From assembly GCA_050008575.1 (NCBI GenBank), contig JBEKMJ010000041.1, positions 4,071 through 68,070 of the forward strand: a stretch of DNA of 64,000 bases, read 5' to 3'. This document shows positions 31,337 through 39,935 of the stretch, in pieces. The notes below the pieces were generated by a model that saw nothing but the letters and a program-made list of their open reading frames with translations, searched no databases and was not told the DNA's origin. Within the stretch, counting starts at the first letter, position 1; each line of letters starts with the position of its first letter. The DNA is from Bog-159 sp050008575. GTDB taxonomy: Bacteria; Acidobacteriota; Terriglobia; Bryobacterales; Bryobacteraceae. The position numbers and the translations under genes are program-made.

Positions 31337-34297
31337 ATGCGTCTTCCGAGCACGCTATTGCTGTTGTTCGGCGTCTGTGCTCCCGGCATGGCCGAGGTGG
31401 GCGTGCGCGTGCTCCTCGGCATTAGCGACAAACAGGCGGCCAAATGGGACGGATCGGCGTCCATCGACCGTGGGCGCATCACGAAAACGGACCCCTGGAG
31501 GTTCTCCAAGGAAGATGAAATCCTGGGCGCCAACGCGTGGAAGGCGTCGACCGCCCCGCTCATGACGCGGACGGCGGGCGAAGACAAGTCCGTAGTCGAT
31601 AACGGCGTAATCCTCTGGCTGAGCGATGAGGACGAGAACAGCACCGTCCGGATTACGACCGCGCAAGGGGATTTCAGCGTGCGTCTGGGCGATATTCCGT
31701 ACGGCACGTTCGCACATGCGCTGGACGGGCGGGTGGCCATGGATCGCATTCCGCCGTCCGCGCAAGTGACCAGCAGCCTCGAAGAGCAGGATTATCCCGT
31801 GGCGGCGTTGGCGGCAAACGGCGACATCTGGCTGGCGTATCTGGAATTCAGGCACAATCCTGCGCACAACAAGCTGCGCGCGCCACTCACTGCCGCACCC
31901 AAGGACTTCTCGGCCTATACCGCCGCGCCCGGCGGAGACCAGGTTCTAGTGAAGCGATTCTCGCAGAATCGCTGGGAAGAACCTATCGCCATCACGGCTC
32001 CGGGCGGCGACCTGTACCGGCCAGCGGTGGCCGTGGACGGTTCGGGCCGGCCTTGGGTGTTCTGGTCGGCGAACGAGAACGGCGATTTCGATCTTTGGGC
32101 GCGGCCGATCGCGAACGGCGCACCGGGCAAAACGGTACGGATCTCAAAAGCTCTCGGTTCCGACGTCTTTCCCGCCGCGGCGGCCGATGCCAAGGGACGC
32201 GTGTGGGTAGCGTGGCAGGGCTGGCGGCAGGGCAAGGCGGCCATCTTCGCCGCCACCCAGCAAGGCGACGGCTTCTCCGCCCCAGCGACCGTGTCGAATT
32301 CGCCCGGCGACGAATGGAACCCGGCTATCGCCGCCGACACAGCCGGCCGCGTCACCGTGGCGTGGGACTCGTATCGGAATGGCAGTTTTGACGTGTACGT
32401 CCGCACAGCGACCGGCCCCGGTCACTGGGGACCGGAGGTGCCCGTGGCCGCCACCGCCCGCTACGAGGCATATCCTTCGATTGCATACGATCCGCAAGGG
32501 CGTTTGTGGATTGCCTACGAAGAGGGGCCGGAGGGTTGGGGCAAGGATTTCGGCGCTTACCGCAGCTCCGGAGTATCTGTGTATTTCGCGCGGGCCGTGC
32601 GGCTGGTGGGATTGGATAGTTCCGGCCGCTTGATCCAGCCGGCCGATCCCGGATCGGCGCTGCAAGGTGTCCCAGCCGCGCGTGAAGATAGCCCAGCGCG
32701 ACAAGCCGACGCCAAAGGTTGGGAGACGCCCGACCAACAGCGGTATGCCCGGCGCGAACCCAACGCGCATCCCATGCCGCCGCCCGAACCGCGAAATACC
32801 CTGCCCCGCCTGGCCGTGGATGCCTCCGGCCGCATCTGGTTAACCTATCGCAGCCCACATGCCACGCTCTGGAATCCGATCGGCACGGTGTGGTCGGAGT
32901 ACCTGGCGTCGTTCGACGGCACAACCTGGACCGGGCCAGTCTACCTGTTCCGCAGCGACAACGTGCTCGACAATCGCCCGGCGCTGGTCTCGCGGCGGGC
33001 CGGCGACCTGATGGTGATCGAATCCAGCGACTACCGCCGCGAGATTCAGTTGCTGACCAAGCGCGGGTGGGACTTCACCCAAATTCGTACCACAGGTGTT
33101 GCCGATCCTTACAACAACGATTTATTCGCCAGCGTGATCTCGCTGCCGCCCGCTGCGCAGCCCATCTCCGGGAGGGATATCGGTCCGCCGCCGCCACCCA
33201 CAACGGCGATTCCGGCGGACGAGGTGGCGGCCGCCGCCAAGTTGCGCGCTTACCGGGTGGATGCCGCGGGAAGCGAACTGAAGCTGGTGCGCGGGGAATT
33301 TCACCGCCACAGCGAAATTTCATACGACGGCGGGTTGGACGGGACGCTGCTGGACCAGTGGCGCTACATCATCGACGCGGCCGCGCTCGATTGGGTAGGC
33401 TGTTGCGATCACGACAATGGCGGCGCGCGCGAGTACACCTGGTGGACTACGCAGAAGCTCACCGACATGTTCTACACGCCGGGCCGGTTCGCGCCCATGT
33501 TCAGTTACGAGCGCAGCGTGCAATACCCGGAAGGGCACCGCAACGCGGTCTTTGCGCAGCGCGGCATACGTCCGCTGCCGCGGCTTCCCATCACTACCGC
33601 CGATTACGCGGGACACGCGCCGGATACGCAGATGTTCTATGCCTATCTCAAGCAGTTCGGCGGCGTGGTCGCGTCGCACACCAGCGGCACGGACATGGGA
33701 ACCGACTGGCGCGACAACGATCCCGATTCCGAACCGGTGGTTGAGATTTACCAGGGCATGCGGCAGAACTACGAGATGCCGGACGCGCCGCGGTCGAACA
33801 GCGCGCAAGATTCGATCGGCGGCTGGCGGCCCAAGGGGTTCATCAATCTGGCTTTCGAGAAGGGCTACCGATTCGGCTTCGAAGCCAGCTCGGACCACGT
33901 TTCCACGCATATGAGCTATTCCGTGGTGTTGTCGGCCGGCGACACGCGCGACGCTATTCTGGAGGCTTTGCGCAAACGCCACGTGTACGCGGCCACCGAC
34001 AATATCCTGGCGGACGTACGCAGCGGCGCGCACTTGATGGGCGATGTCTTCTCGTCTAACGCGGCGCCGGAGATCCGGGTGAAGCTCGCGGGGACTGCGC
34101 CGTTCGCCAGGGTGGTTATCGTCAAGGACAACAAGTACGTGTACACAACCGAGCCGGGCGCCAAGGATGTCGAATTTCGCTGGCGAGATAACGCCCCGGA
34201 GCCTGGGAAGACCAGCTACTATTATGTCCGGGGAGAACAACAGGACGGCGAGCTCGTCTGGGCCTCGCCGTTCTGGATCACTTACACGGGGAGATAA
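31337..34297 (+). CDS. Secreted beta-propeller and PHP-type metallohydrolase fusion
   Basis: This 986-residue protein has a signal peptide (MRLPSTLLLLFGVCAPGMA). At about residues 205-400 there are at least four propeller-like repeats, each with a core such as RPAVAVDGSGRPWVFW or NPAIAADTAGRVTVAWDSYR. A C-terminal domain (about 640-940) carries PHP/DUF3604-like metal motifs: GEFHRHSEIS near residue 652, CCDHDNGG near 688, and later SHTSGTD and EASSDHVSTHMS. These histidine/aspartate clusters suggest a metal-dependent phosphoesterase or related hydrolase. The ATG at 31337 has GGAGG four bases upstream and is preferred over the GTG at 31295. It precedes the formylglycine-generating enzyme by three bases. 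Confidence 0.78.
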   Translation: MRLPSTLLLLFGVCAPGMAEVGVRVLLGISDKQAAKWDGSASIDRGRITKTDPWRFSKEDEILGANAWKASTAPLMTRTAGEDKSVVDNGVILWLSDEDENSTVRITTAQGDFSVRLGDIPYGTFAHALDGRVAMDRIPPSAQVTSSLEEQDYPVAALAANGDIWLAYLEFRHNPAHNKLRAPLTAAPKDFSAYTAAPGGDQVLVKRFSQNRWEEPIAITAPGGDLYRPAVAVDGSGRPWVFWSANENGDFDLWARPIANGAPGKTVRISKALGSDVFPAAAADAKGRVWVAWQGWRQGKAAIFAATQQGDGFSAPATVSNSPGDEWNPAIAADTAGRVTVAWDSYRNGSFDVYVRTATGPGHWGPEVPVAATARYEAYPSIAYDPQGRLWIAYEEGPEGWGKDFGAYRSSGVSVYFARAVRLVGLDSSGRLIQPADPGSALQGVPAAREDSPARQADAKGWETPDQQRYARREPNAHPMPPPEPRNTLPRLAVDASGRIWLTYRSPHATLWNPIGTVWSEYLASFDGTTWTGPVYLFRSDNVLDNRPALVSRRAGDLMVIESSDYRREIQLLTKRGWDFTQIRTTGVADPYNNDLFASVISLPPAAQPISGRDIGPPPPPTTAIPADEVAAAAKLRAYRVDAAGSELKLVRGEFHRHSEISYDGGLDGTLLDQWRYIIDAAALDWVGCCDHDNGGAREYTWWTTQKLTDMFYTPGRFAPMFSYERSVQYPEGHRNAVFAQRGIRPLPRLPITTADYAGHAPDTQMFYAYLKQFGGVVASHTSGTDMGTDWRDNDPDSEPVVEIYQGMRQNYEMPDAPRSNSAQDSIGGWRPKGFINLAFEKGYRFGFEASSDHVSTHMSYSVVLSAGDTRDAILEALRKRHVYAATDNILADVRSGAHLMGDVFSSNAAPEIRVKLAGTAPFARVVIVKDNKYVYTTEPGAKDVEFRWRDNAPEPGKTSYYYVRGEQQDGELVWASPFWITYTGR

Positions 34298-34300
34298 CGT

Positions 34301-35350
34301 TTGCGCACAATTTTAATTCTCTTCTGCGCGGGGTCGGCGATATTCGCAGCCGAGCACTGCGACAGCGGCATCTCCGCGGCGCGGGGCAAGAACGCGACCG
34401 GGGGGTCGCATGCGGCCCCAGGAGAAAACGCGGGCGTCCGCCCCACATCGGACATGGTCCGGATTCCCGGCGGTGAATTCTGGATGGGATCCGATCACAC
34501 CGATATGGAAGATGCCAGGCCCGTGCATCGCGTGCACGTGGATGCCTTCCGGATAGATCGCGCCACGGTGACCAACGATCAATTCGCGGCGTTCGTGGCG
34601 GTCACCGGATACCTGACGGTCGCCGAGCGTCAACCGGACCCCAAAGACTTCCCCGGCGCGAAGCCGGCGGATCTGGTGCCGGGCTCGGTGGTCTTTACCC
34701 CGCCTGCCCATGCGGTTGAATTGAGCGACGCCTATGCGTGGTGGCGCTACGTGAAGGGCGCGAGTTGGAAACATCCGGAAGGTCCCTCGAGCGATCTGAA
34801 AGGCCGCCGCAATCATCCGGTGGTGCACGTGGCGTGGGAGGATGCCGCCGCATACGCGAAGTGGGCCGGAAAGCGTCTACCCACCGAAGCCGAGTTCGAA
34901 TTCGCCGCGCGCGGCGGGTTGGACCGGCAGACTTACGCGTGGGGCAAGGATTTCCGGCCCGGTGGCCAGTTTCAGGCGAACACTTTCCAGGGCCACTTTC
35001 CCGATACCAATACGGCCGAGGATGGCTTTGCGGGCACCGCGCCGGTAGGCTCCTTTCCAGCCAACGGATACGGCCTGTACGACATGGCGGGCAATGTCTG
35101 GGAATGGTGCGCCGACTGGTATCGGGCGGACTATTACCAGCAGATCGCGAAATCCGGCGCAGTGGTTCGCAACCCGCAGGGACCGGCGGATAGTTTCGAC
35201 CCGGGTGAACCCGGCGTGGCGAAGCGCGTGCAAAAGGGAGGATCGTTCCTCTGCACCGATCAATATTGTGCGCGCTACATGCCGGGCAGCCGCGGGAAAG
35301 GCGAGCCCAGTACCGGGACGAATCACGTCGGCTTCCGCTGCGTGCGATAG
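34301..35350 (+). CDS. Formylglycine-generating enzyme (sulfatase modifying factor)
   Basis: The 349-residue protein begins with a TTG start, with GGGGAG seven bases upstream inside the end of the previous gene, and a signal peptide. The SUMF1/FGE-sulfatase domain starts at MVRIPGGEFWMGSDHTD. It contains HPVVHVAWEDAAAYAKWAGK, then RLPTEAEFEFAARGG, YGLYDMAGNVWEWCADWY and the catalytic region RVQKGGSFLCTDQYCARY. The two cysteines four residues apart (FLCTDQYC) match the copper-binding pair of true formylglycine-generating enzymes. It therefore oxidises the sulfatase active-site Cys to formylglycine. The three Cys-type sulfatases directly downstream are the obvious clients. The signal peptide suggests it acts in the periplasm. 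Confidence 0.9.
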   Translation: MRTILILFCAGSAIFAAEHCDSGISAARGKNATGGSHAAPGENAGVRPTSDMVRIPGGEFWMGSDHTDMEDARPVHRVHVDAFRIDRATVTNDQFAAFVAVTGYLTVAERQPDPKDFPGAKPADLVPGSVVFTPPAHAVELSDAYAWWRYVKGASWKHPEGPSSDLKGRRNHPVVHVAWEDAAAYAKWAGKRLPTEAEFEFAARGGLDRQTYAWGKDFRPGGQFQANTFQGHFPDTNTAEDGFAGTAPVGSFPANGYGLYDMAGNVWEWCADWYRADYYQQIAKSGAVVRNPQGPADSFDPGEPGVAKRVQKGGSFLCTDQYCARYMPGSRGKGEPSTGTNHVGFRCVR

Positions 35351-35387
35351 GCAGCACAGGTGTCTGAAAAGCGAGAAAAAGAGAAAC

Positions 35388-35549
35388 GTGCAACGACTGA
35401 CTTAGCTGCCGAGTGGGCGCATGGCGCTCGGCGCGCCGCACGCGATCCCGATCCTGGTTGACGGCGTGGGCATTGGCGCAACCTCTACTCCCGGCGGCGC
35501 GGTGGCCACGCCCGCCCTCGACGAACAACAGGCCAGCCTGGGAATTTAA
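35388..35549 (+). pseudogene. Sulfatase remnant (degenerate copy of the downstream gene)
   Basis: The first bases, GTGCAACGACTGACTTAGCT, match the start of the sulfatase gene at 37512 (ATGCAACGAATTACTTGGCT), now with an in-frame stop. After a gap the frame reads MALGAPHAIPILVDGVGIGA, then TSTPGGAVATPALDE, which matches GAPNVVLILLDDVGFGATST and FGGPVATPALDE of that gene. About 40 codons separate the two matches in the intact gene and are deleted here. The 42-codon open part (35421-35549) lacks the catalytic Cys motif, so no activity is possible. Confidence 0.8.
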
Positions 35550-35588
35550 CTGAGTCGTCTCTGAATGACTCAGACCAAGAGGAGATCT

Positions 35589-37463
35589 ATGAGAAAGAAA
35601 AGCGTCCTGAAGGCGTTAACATCGGCGTTACTATTTGCGACGAGTGCAAGACTCTCAGTGCATGCCCAAGCGATACAGCCGTATCAGGGAGTCGTCGGCA
35701 GAACCCTCGCCGAGTCCAAAGAATGGTGGCCGGAACCTGTGAAAGCGCCTGCCGGCGCCCCAAACGTAGTGTGGATACTGTTGGACGATGTCGGCTTTGG
35801 CGCTGCCGCCACATTCGGCGGGCTGATCCAGACTCCCACGTTTGACATTCTTGCCAACAATGGTTTGCGCTATACGAACTTTCATACGGCCGCGATCTGC
35901 GCCCCAACCCGCGCAGCGCTGCTGACTGGCCGCAACAGCGCGTCGGTGCACGTTTCCGGATTTTCACACACGGTTCTATCCGCCGGATTCCCGGGCTGGG
36001 ACGGCAGGATTCCTTCCTCGGCCGGAACCATCGCGGAAATCCTTCGTGAGAATGGCTACAACACATTCGCGGTTGGCAAATATGGTGTAACTCCGGACGA
36101 AGACGCCACCGACGCAGGCCCCTTCGATCGTTGGCCAACCGGAAAAGGCTTCGACCACTTCTTCGGATTTCTTGGTTCGCAGACCGACCAATACAAGCCG
36201 GACCTGGTGGAGGATCAGGCGCACGCCCGTCCGGATGGCCGCCACTTCAGCGACCAGATCACCGATAAAGCCATCGGTTATGTCGATCGTCAGAAGAAGG
36301 CAGCGCCGAACAAGCCCTTCTTCCTCTATTACGCGCCAGCCGCCACGCATGCTCCGCACCAGGTTGACAAATACTGGAGCGATCAATACAAAGGAAAATT
36401 CGACAAGGGCTGGGACGCTTACCGCGAGGAGGTTTTCGAACGTCAGAAGAGGCTTGGCCTTGTCCCCGCCGATGCGAAACTTCCCGATCGCAACCCCGAC
36501 ATTAAAGCCTGGGATCAATTGTCGGAAACCGAGAAAAGGCTTTATGCACGCTTCATGGAAGTCTATGCAGGCTATCTGACGTATACGGATTTTGAAGTTG
36601 GCCGTTTCATCAATCACCTAAAAGAGATAAACCAATTGGATAACACGCTCGTATTCATTATGATCGGTGACAACGGCGCAAGCAAAGAAGGCACCTTGAA
36701 CGGGAATATCGATCGCCCTTTTGTGGGCAAGAAGTTAACCGAAGAAGAGAGTATTACCTACAACCTGAGTAAAGTTGGGGAGATCGGCACGTCCGCCGCC
36801 ACCGAGGGAAATTATCCGCTCGGATGGGCACAGGCCGCAAACACGCCTTTCAAGTACTGGAAGCAGGATGCGAACAGTGAAGGCGGCACTCACAATCCGC
36901 TCATCGTCTTCTATCCGAAGGGGATTAAGGACAAAGGGGGAATTCGTACGCAGTACAGCCACGTAATCGACATTCTTCCGACGACACTCGATCTTGTGGG
37001 CGTCAAGACTCCCGATCAGATCAAGGGAATCAAGCAGGCTGCGATTGAGGGAACTTCATTGGCGTACTCGATAGACGATGCTAAGGCGCCTTCCCGTCAC
37101 ACGCTGCAGTATTACTATATCTTTGGTTCGAGATCGATTTATCACGACGGCTGGAAAGCTGAGCTAGCTTACCCAAATAGCTTTATCACTGGAAATGCGC
37201 AAAGCAAACAGGCCTTCGATGAAAGCGCTTGGGAACTCTACAACCTGAATGAGGACTACACCGAGCGAATCGACTTAGCCAAGAAGTACCCTGATAAATT
37301 AGCTGAACTAAAGGCTCTGTTCGAGGATCAGGCCCAATCGCATAATCTCTATCCCTACATTACTTGGGACGATGTACTGAACGGACGAATTCACCGCACC
37401 AAAGGCTCTAAGTCCTTTTTCGACGCCGTGAAAGACTTAAGCAAGAGCGATAATAGCCAATAA
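35589..37463 (+). CDS. Arylsulfatase, Cys-type, family S1
   Basis: This 624-residue exported sulfatase has a signal peptide (MRKKSVLKALTSALLFATSA). The N-terminal metal site is NVVWILLDDVGFGA with the Asp pair. The active-site motif CAPTRAALLTGR has its Cys at residue 104, to be converted to formylglycine. A further metal motif is FIMIGDNGASKEG. AAGAGGAG lies just before the ATG at 35589. It lacks the extra C-terminal beta domain of the next two sulfatases. The reading frame is visibly poorer in G+C than its neighbours, for example AAGAAGTTAACCGAAGAAGA, suggesting a separate origin. The substrate cannot be read from sequence. Confidence 0.9.
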   Translation: MRKKSVLKALTSALLFATSARLSVHAQAIQPYQGVVGRTLAESKEWWPEPVKAPAGAPNVVWILLDDVGFGAAATFGGLIQTPTFDILANNGLRYTNFHTAAICAPTRAALLTGRNSASVHVSGFSHTVLSAGFPGWDGRIPSSAGTIAEILRENGYNTFAVGKYGVTPDEDATDAGPFDRWPTGKGFDHFFGFLGSQTDQYKPDLVEDQAHARPDGRHFSDQITDKAIGYVDRQKKAAPNKPFFLYYAPAATHAPHQVDKYWSDQYKGKFDKGWDAYREEVFERQKRLGLVPADAKLPDRNPDIKAWDQLSETEKRLYARFMEVYAGYLTYTDFEVGRFINHLKEINQLDNTLVFIMIGDNGASKEGTLNGNIDRPFVGKKLTEEESITYNLSKVGEIGTSAATEGNYPLGWAQAANTPFKYWKQDANSEGGTHNPLIVFYPKGIKDKGGIRTQYSHVIDILPTTLDLVGVKTPDQIKGIKQAAIEGTSLAYSIDDAKAPSRHTLQYYYIFGSRSIYHDGWKAELAYPNSFITGNAQSKQAFDESAWELYNLNEDYTERIDLAKKYPDKLAELKALFEDQAQSHNLYPYITWDDVLNGRIHRTKGSKSFFDAVKDLSKSDNSQ

Positions 37464-37511
37464 GTGTTGATTACTGGCGCATCGCTTGTCCGACTAGATA
37501 AAGAGGGAACA

Positions 37512-39830
37512 ATGCAACGAATTACTTGGCTGCTGAGTGCAATGATGGCGTATGCCGCGGCCGCCGGATACGCGGCGGACACACTTCCGCGACCCGACCC
37601 CCCGTTTAAAGGCAAGATCGATCCCAGCCGCGACAAATCGAATCCGGATTGGCCGCAGCGGCTCGCCGCTCCCAAGGGCGCGCCCAATGTAGTGTTGATC
37701 CTGCTCGACGATGTGGGGTTCGGCGCAACCTCGACCTTCGGTGGTCCCGTGGCGACACCCGCCCTGGACGAACTGGCGAAAAGCGGATTGCGCTACAACC
37801 GGTTTCACGTTAACGCGCTGTGCTCGCCCACGCGCGCCGCGCTGCTCTCCGGACGCAACGACCACGAAATCGGCTTCGGCACGGTGATCGAGGCTGCCCA
37901 GGGCTACCCGGGCTACAATTCCATCTGGCCCAGGAGCGCCGCATCCATAGCCGAAATCCTGAAGTTGAACGGCTATAGCACGGCGGCATTTGGTAAGTGG
38001 CACAACACGCCCGCGTGGGAGACCAACCCGGCGGGTCCTTTCGACCACTGGCCCACCGGCCTCGGATTCGAGTACTTCTACGGATTCGTCGCCGGCATGG
38101 ATGAACAATGGTACCCGAGACTTTATCGCAATACCGTGGCCGTCGAGCCGCCCACGACGCCTGCCGGCGGCTATCATTTGACCACCGACCTGGCGGACGA
38201 CGCCACGCGGTGGGTCCAGCAGCACGACGGCGTTTCGCCGCAAAAGCCGTTCTATCTCTATTTCGCCACCGGCGCGACGCACGAGCCGCACCAGGTGCCG
38301 CAGGAGTGGATCGATAAGTACAAGGGTAAGTTCGACCAGGGCTGGGACAAGCTGCGCGAGGAAACTTTCGCACGCCAGAAAGAGTTTGGCATCATCCCGG
38401 CCAATGCCGAATTAACACCACGGCCGAAAGAACTGCCCGCCTGGGATTCGCTCACTGCGGACCAGCGGAAGTTGCTGGCCCACCAGATGGAAGTCTACGC
38501 CGGCTTTCTGGCGCACACCGACTATGAGATCGGCCGCCTGCTACGAAACATCAAGGCCGAGGGCCACAACGAAGACACTATCGTCTTTTATATAGCAGGC
38601 GACAACGGCGCGAGCGCAGAGGGCGGCCTGGAGGGTCACGACGCCTGGACCGCGGAGGGCAAACCGCGCAGCATCGAGGAACGCCTGGCGCACACCGGCG
38701 AATTGGGAAGCGACTTGTATCTGAACCACTATGCGTCGGGCTGGGCGTTCGCCACCTGCACGCCTTTTCAGTGGAGCAAGCAGGTGGCATCGCACCTGGG
38801 CGGCACGCGCGACCCGCTGATTGTTTCTTGGCCGGGTCACATTAAGGACGCCGGCGGATTGCGCGCACAGTTCCACCATGTCACCGACATCGCGCCCACG
38901 ATTTACGAATTAGCCGGAATTCAATTCCCCGAATCCGTGGAGGGCGTAAAGCAGTTACCCCTCGAAGGAGTGAGCATGGTCTACTCTTTCGATCATCCGG
39001 ACCAACCCAGTCCTCACAAGGTCCAGTATTTCGAAATGGTCGGCAACCGGGGCATCTATAAGGACGGCTGGTGGGCGGGTTCGCGCCACTTGTTGCCCTG
39101 GGATCTGGCGGCGCATTGGCAGGATCGCCAGCCGCAAAACAACCCATGGGAACTTTACAATCTCAACGAAGATTACAGCCAGGCGCACGATCTGGCGGCC
39201 CGCTATCCGGAAAAGCTGAAGGAGTTGGAGCAACTCTTCGACAGCGAGGCGCGGCGCAATAACGTTTATCCGTTGACGCCGTTTGGTTCTCCGTTGCCCA
39301 CGCCATACGACGGCGCAACGTCGTTCGTATACCACACCGGCGTCGAGCGCATTCCGGCCGCGTCGGCGCCCAGGCTGGCTGGCCGTGCACACCGCATTAC
39401 CGCGGACGTGGAGATCCCCGCGGGCGGCGCCGAAGGCGTGATCCTGGCCCAAGGTGGGATCTTGGGCGGATACACGCTCTTTGTCAAGAATGGCCGCGCA
39501 ATATACGAAGTCAACGCCTCCGGCAACCGTGCCGGTTCGGTGGTATCCGAACCGCTCGCCCCGGGGAAAGCCCACATCGTCGTCGAATTCACTCCGGACA
39601 AGGTGGCGGCCAGGCCCGGATTGATCGCCGGGCGCAGTCCCAGCCCCGGTATCGCCAAACTCTCGGTTAACGGCAAGGCCGCCGGCGAGACGAAGGTCGC
39701 CGCCTTCGGCGTTTATTACTTCGAAACCATGGACGTGGGGTCGGACCTCGGCTCGCCGGTAAGTCCGGACTATACGAGCCCCTTCCGCTTCACGGGCAAG
39801 ATCGAGACTGTGAGAGTTGACCTCCAATGA
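37512..39830 (+). CDS. Arylsulfatase, Cys-type, with C-terminal beta domain
   Basis: The 772-residue protein starts with a signal peptide (MQRITWLLSAMMAYAAAAGY). The core contains NVVLILLDDVGFGATSTFGG, the active-site motif CSPTRAALLSGR with Cys104, KWHNTPAWE, and VFYIAGDNGASAEGG. After about residue 600 an additional beta-rich domain follows (HRITADVEIPAGGAEGVILA and HIVVEFTPD), as in arylsulfatase A-like bacterial enzymes. GAGGGA precedes the ATG. It is a close paralogue of the gene at 39936, with long identical blocks such as SKQVASHLGGTRDPLIVSWP. Confidence 0.92.
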   Translation: MQRITWLLSAMMAYAAAAGYAADTLPRPDPPFKGKIDPSRDKSNPDWPQRLAAPKGAPNVVLILLDDVGFGATSTFGGPVATPALDELAKSGLRYNRFHVNALCSPTRAALLSGRNDHEIGFGTVIEAAQGYPGYNSIWPRSAASIAEILKLNGYSTAAFGKWHNTPAWETNPAGPFDHWPTGLGFEYFYGFVAGMDEQWYPRLYRNTVAVEPPTTPAGGYHLTTDLADDATRWVQQHDGVSPQKPFYLYFATGATHEPHQVPQEWIDKYKGKFDQGWDKLREETFARQKEFGIIPANAELTPRPKELPAWDSLTADQRKLLAHQMEVYAGFLAHTDYEIGRLLRNIKAEGHNEDTIVFYIAGDNGASAEGGLEGHDAWTAEGKPRSIEERLAHTGELGSDLYLNHYASGWAFATCTPFQWSKQVASHLGGTRDPLIVSWPGHIKDAGGLRAQFHHVTDIAPTIYELAGIQFPESVEGVKQLPLEGVSMVYSFDHPDQPSPHKVQYFEMVGNRGIYKDGWWAGSRHLLPWDLAAHWQDRQPQNNPWELYNLNEDYSQAHDLAARYPEKLKELEQLFDSEARRNNVYPLTPFGSPLPTPYDGATSFVYHTGVERIPAASAPRLAGRAHRITADVEIPAGGAEGVILAQGGILGGYTLFVKNGRAIYEVNASGNRAGSVVSEPLAPGKAHIVVEFTPDKVAARPGLIAGRSPSPGIAKLSVNGKAAGETKVAAFGVYYFETMDVGSDLGSPVSPDYTSPFRFTGKIETVRVDLQ

Positions 39831-39846
39831 GAAGTGGAGGAGCGTT

Positions 39847-39893
39847 GTGGGGCAGGACTCCAGTCCTGCGGCCGACGTCCACGTCGGCCTGCG
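39847..39893. repeat. Hairpin repeat between the two paralogous sulfatases
   Basis: CAGGACT-CC-AGTCCTG and CCGACGT-CC-ACGTCGG follow GTGGGG. This is the same design as the repeat at 31106-31196, with different stems. It sits between two cotranscribed-looking genes. Confidence 0.7.
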
Positions 39894-39935
39894 CGTGCGG
39901 GTTCCCGAGAATGACTTTGATTTGAGGTTGATGCA

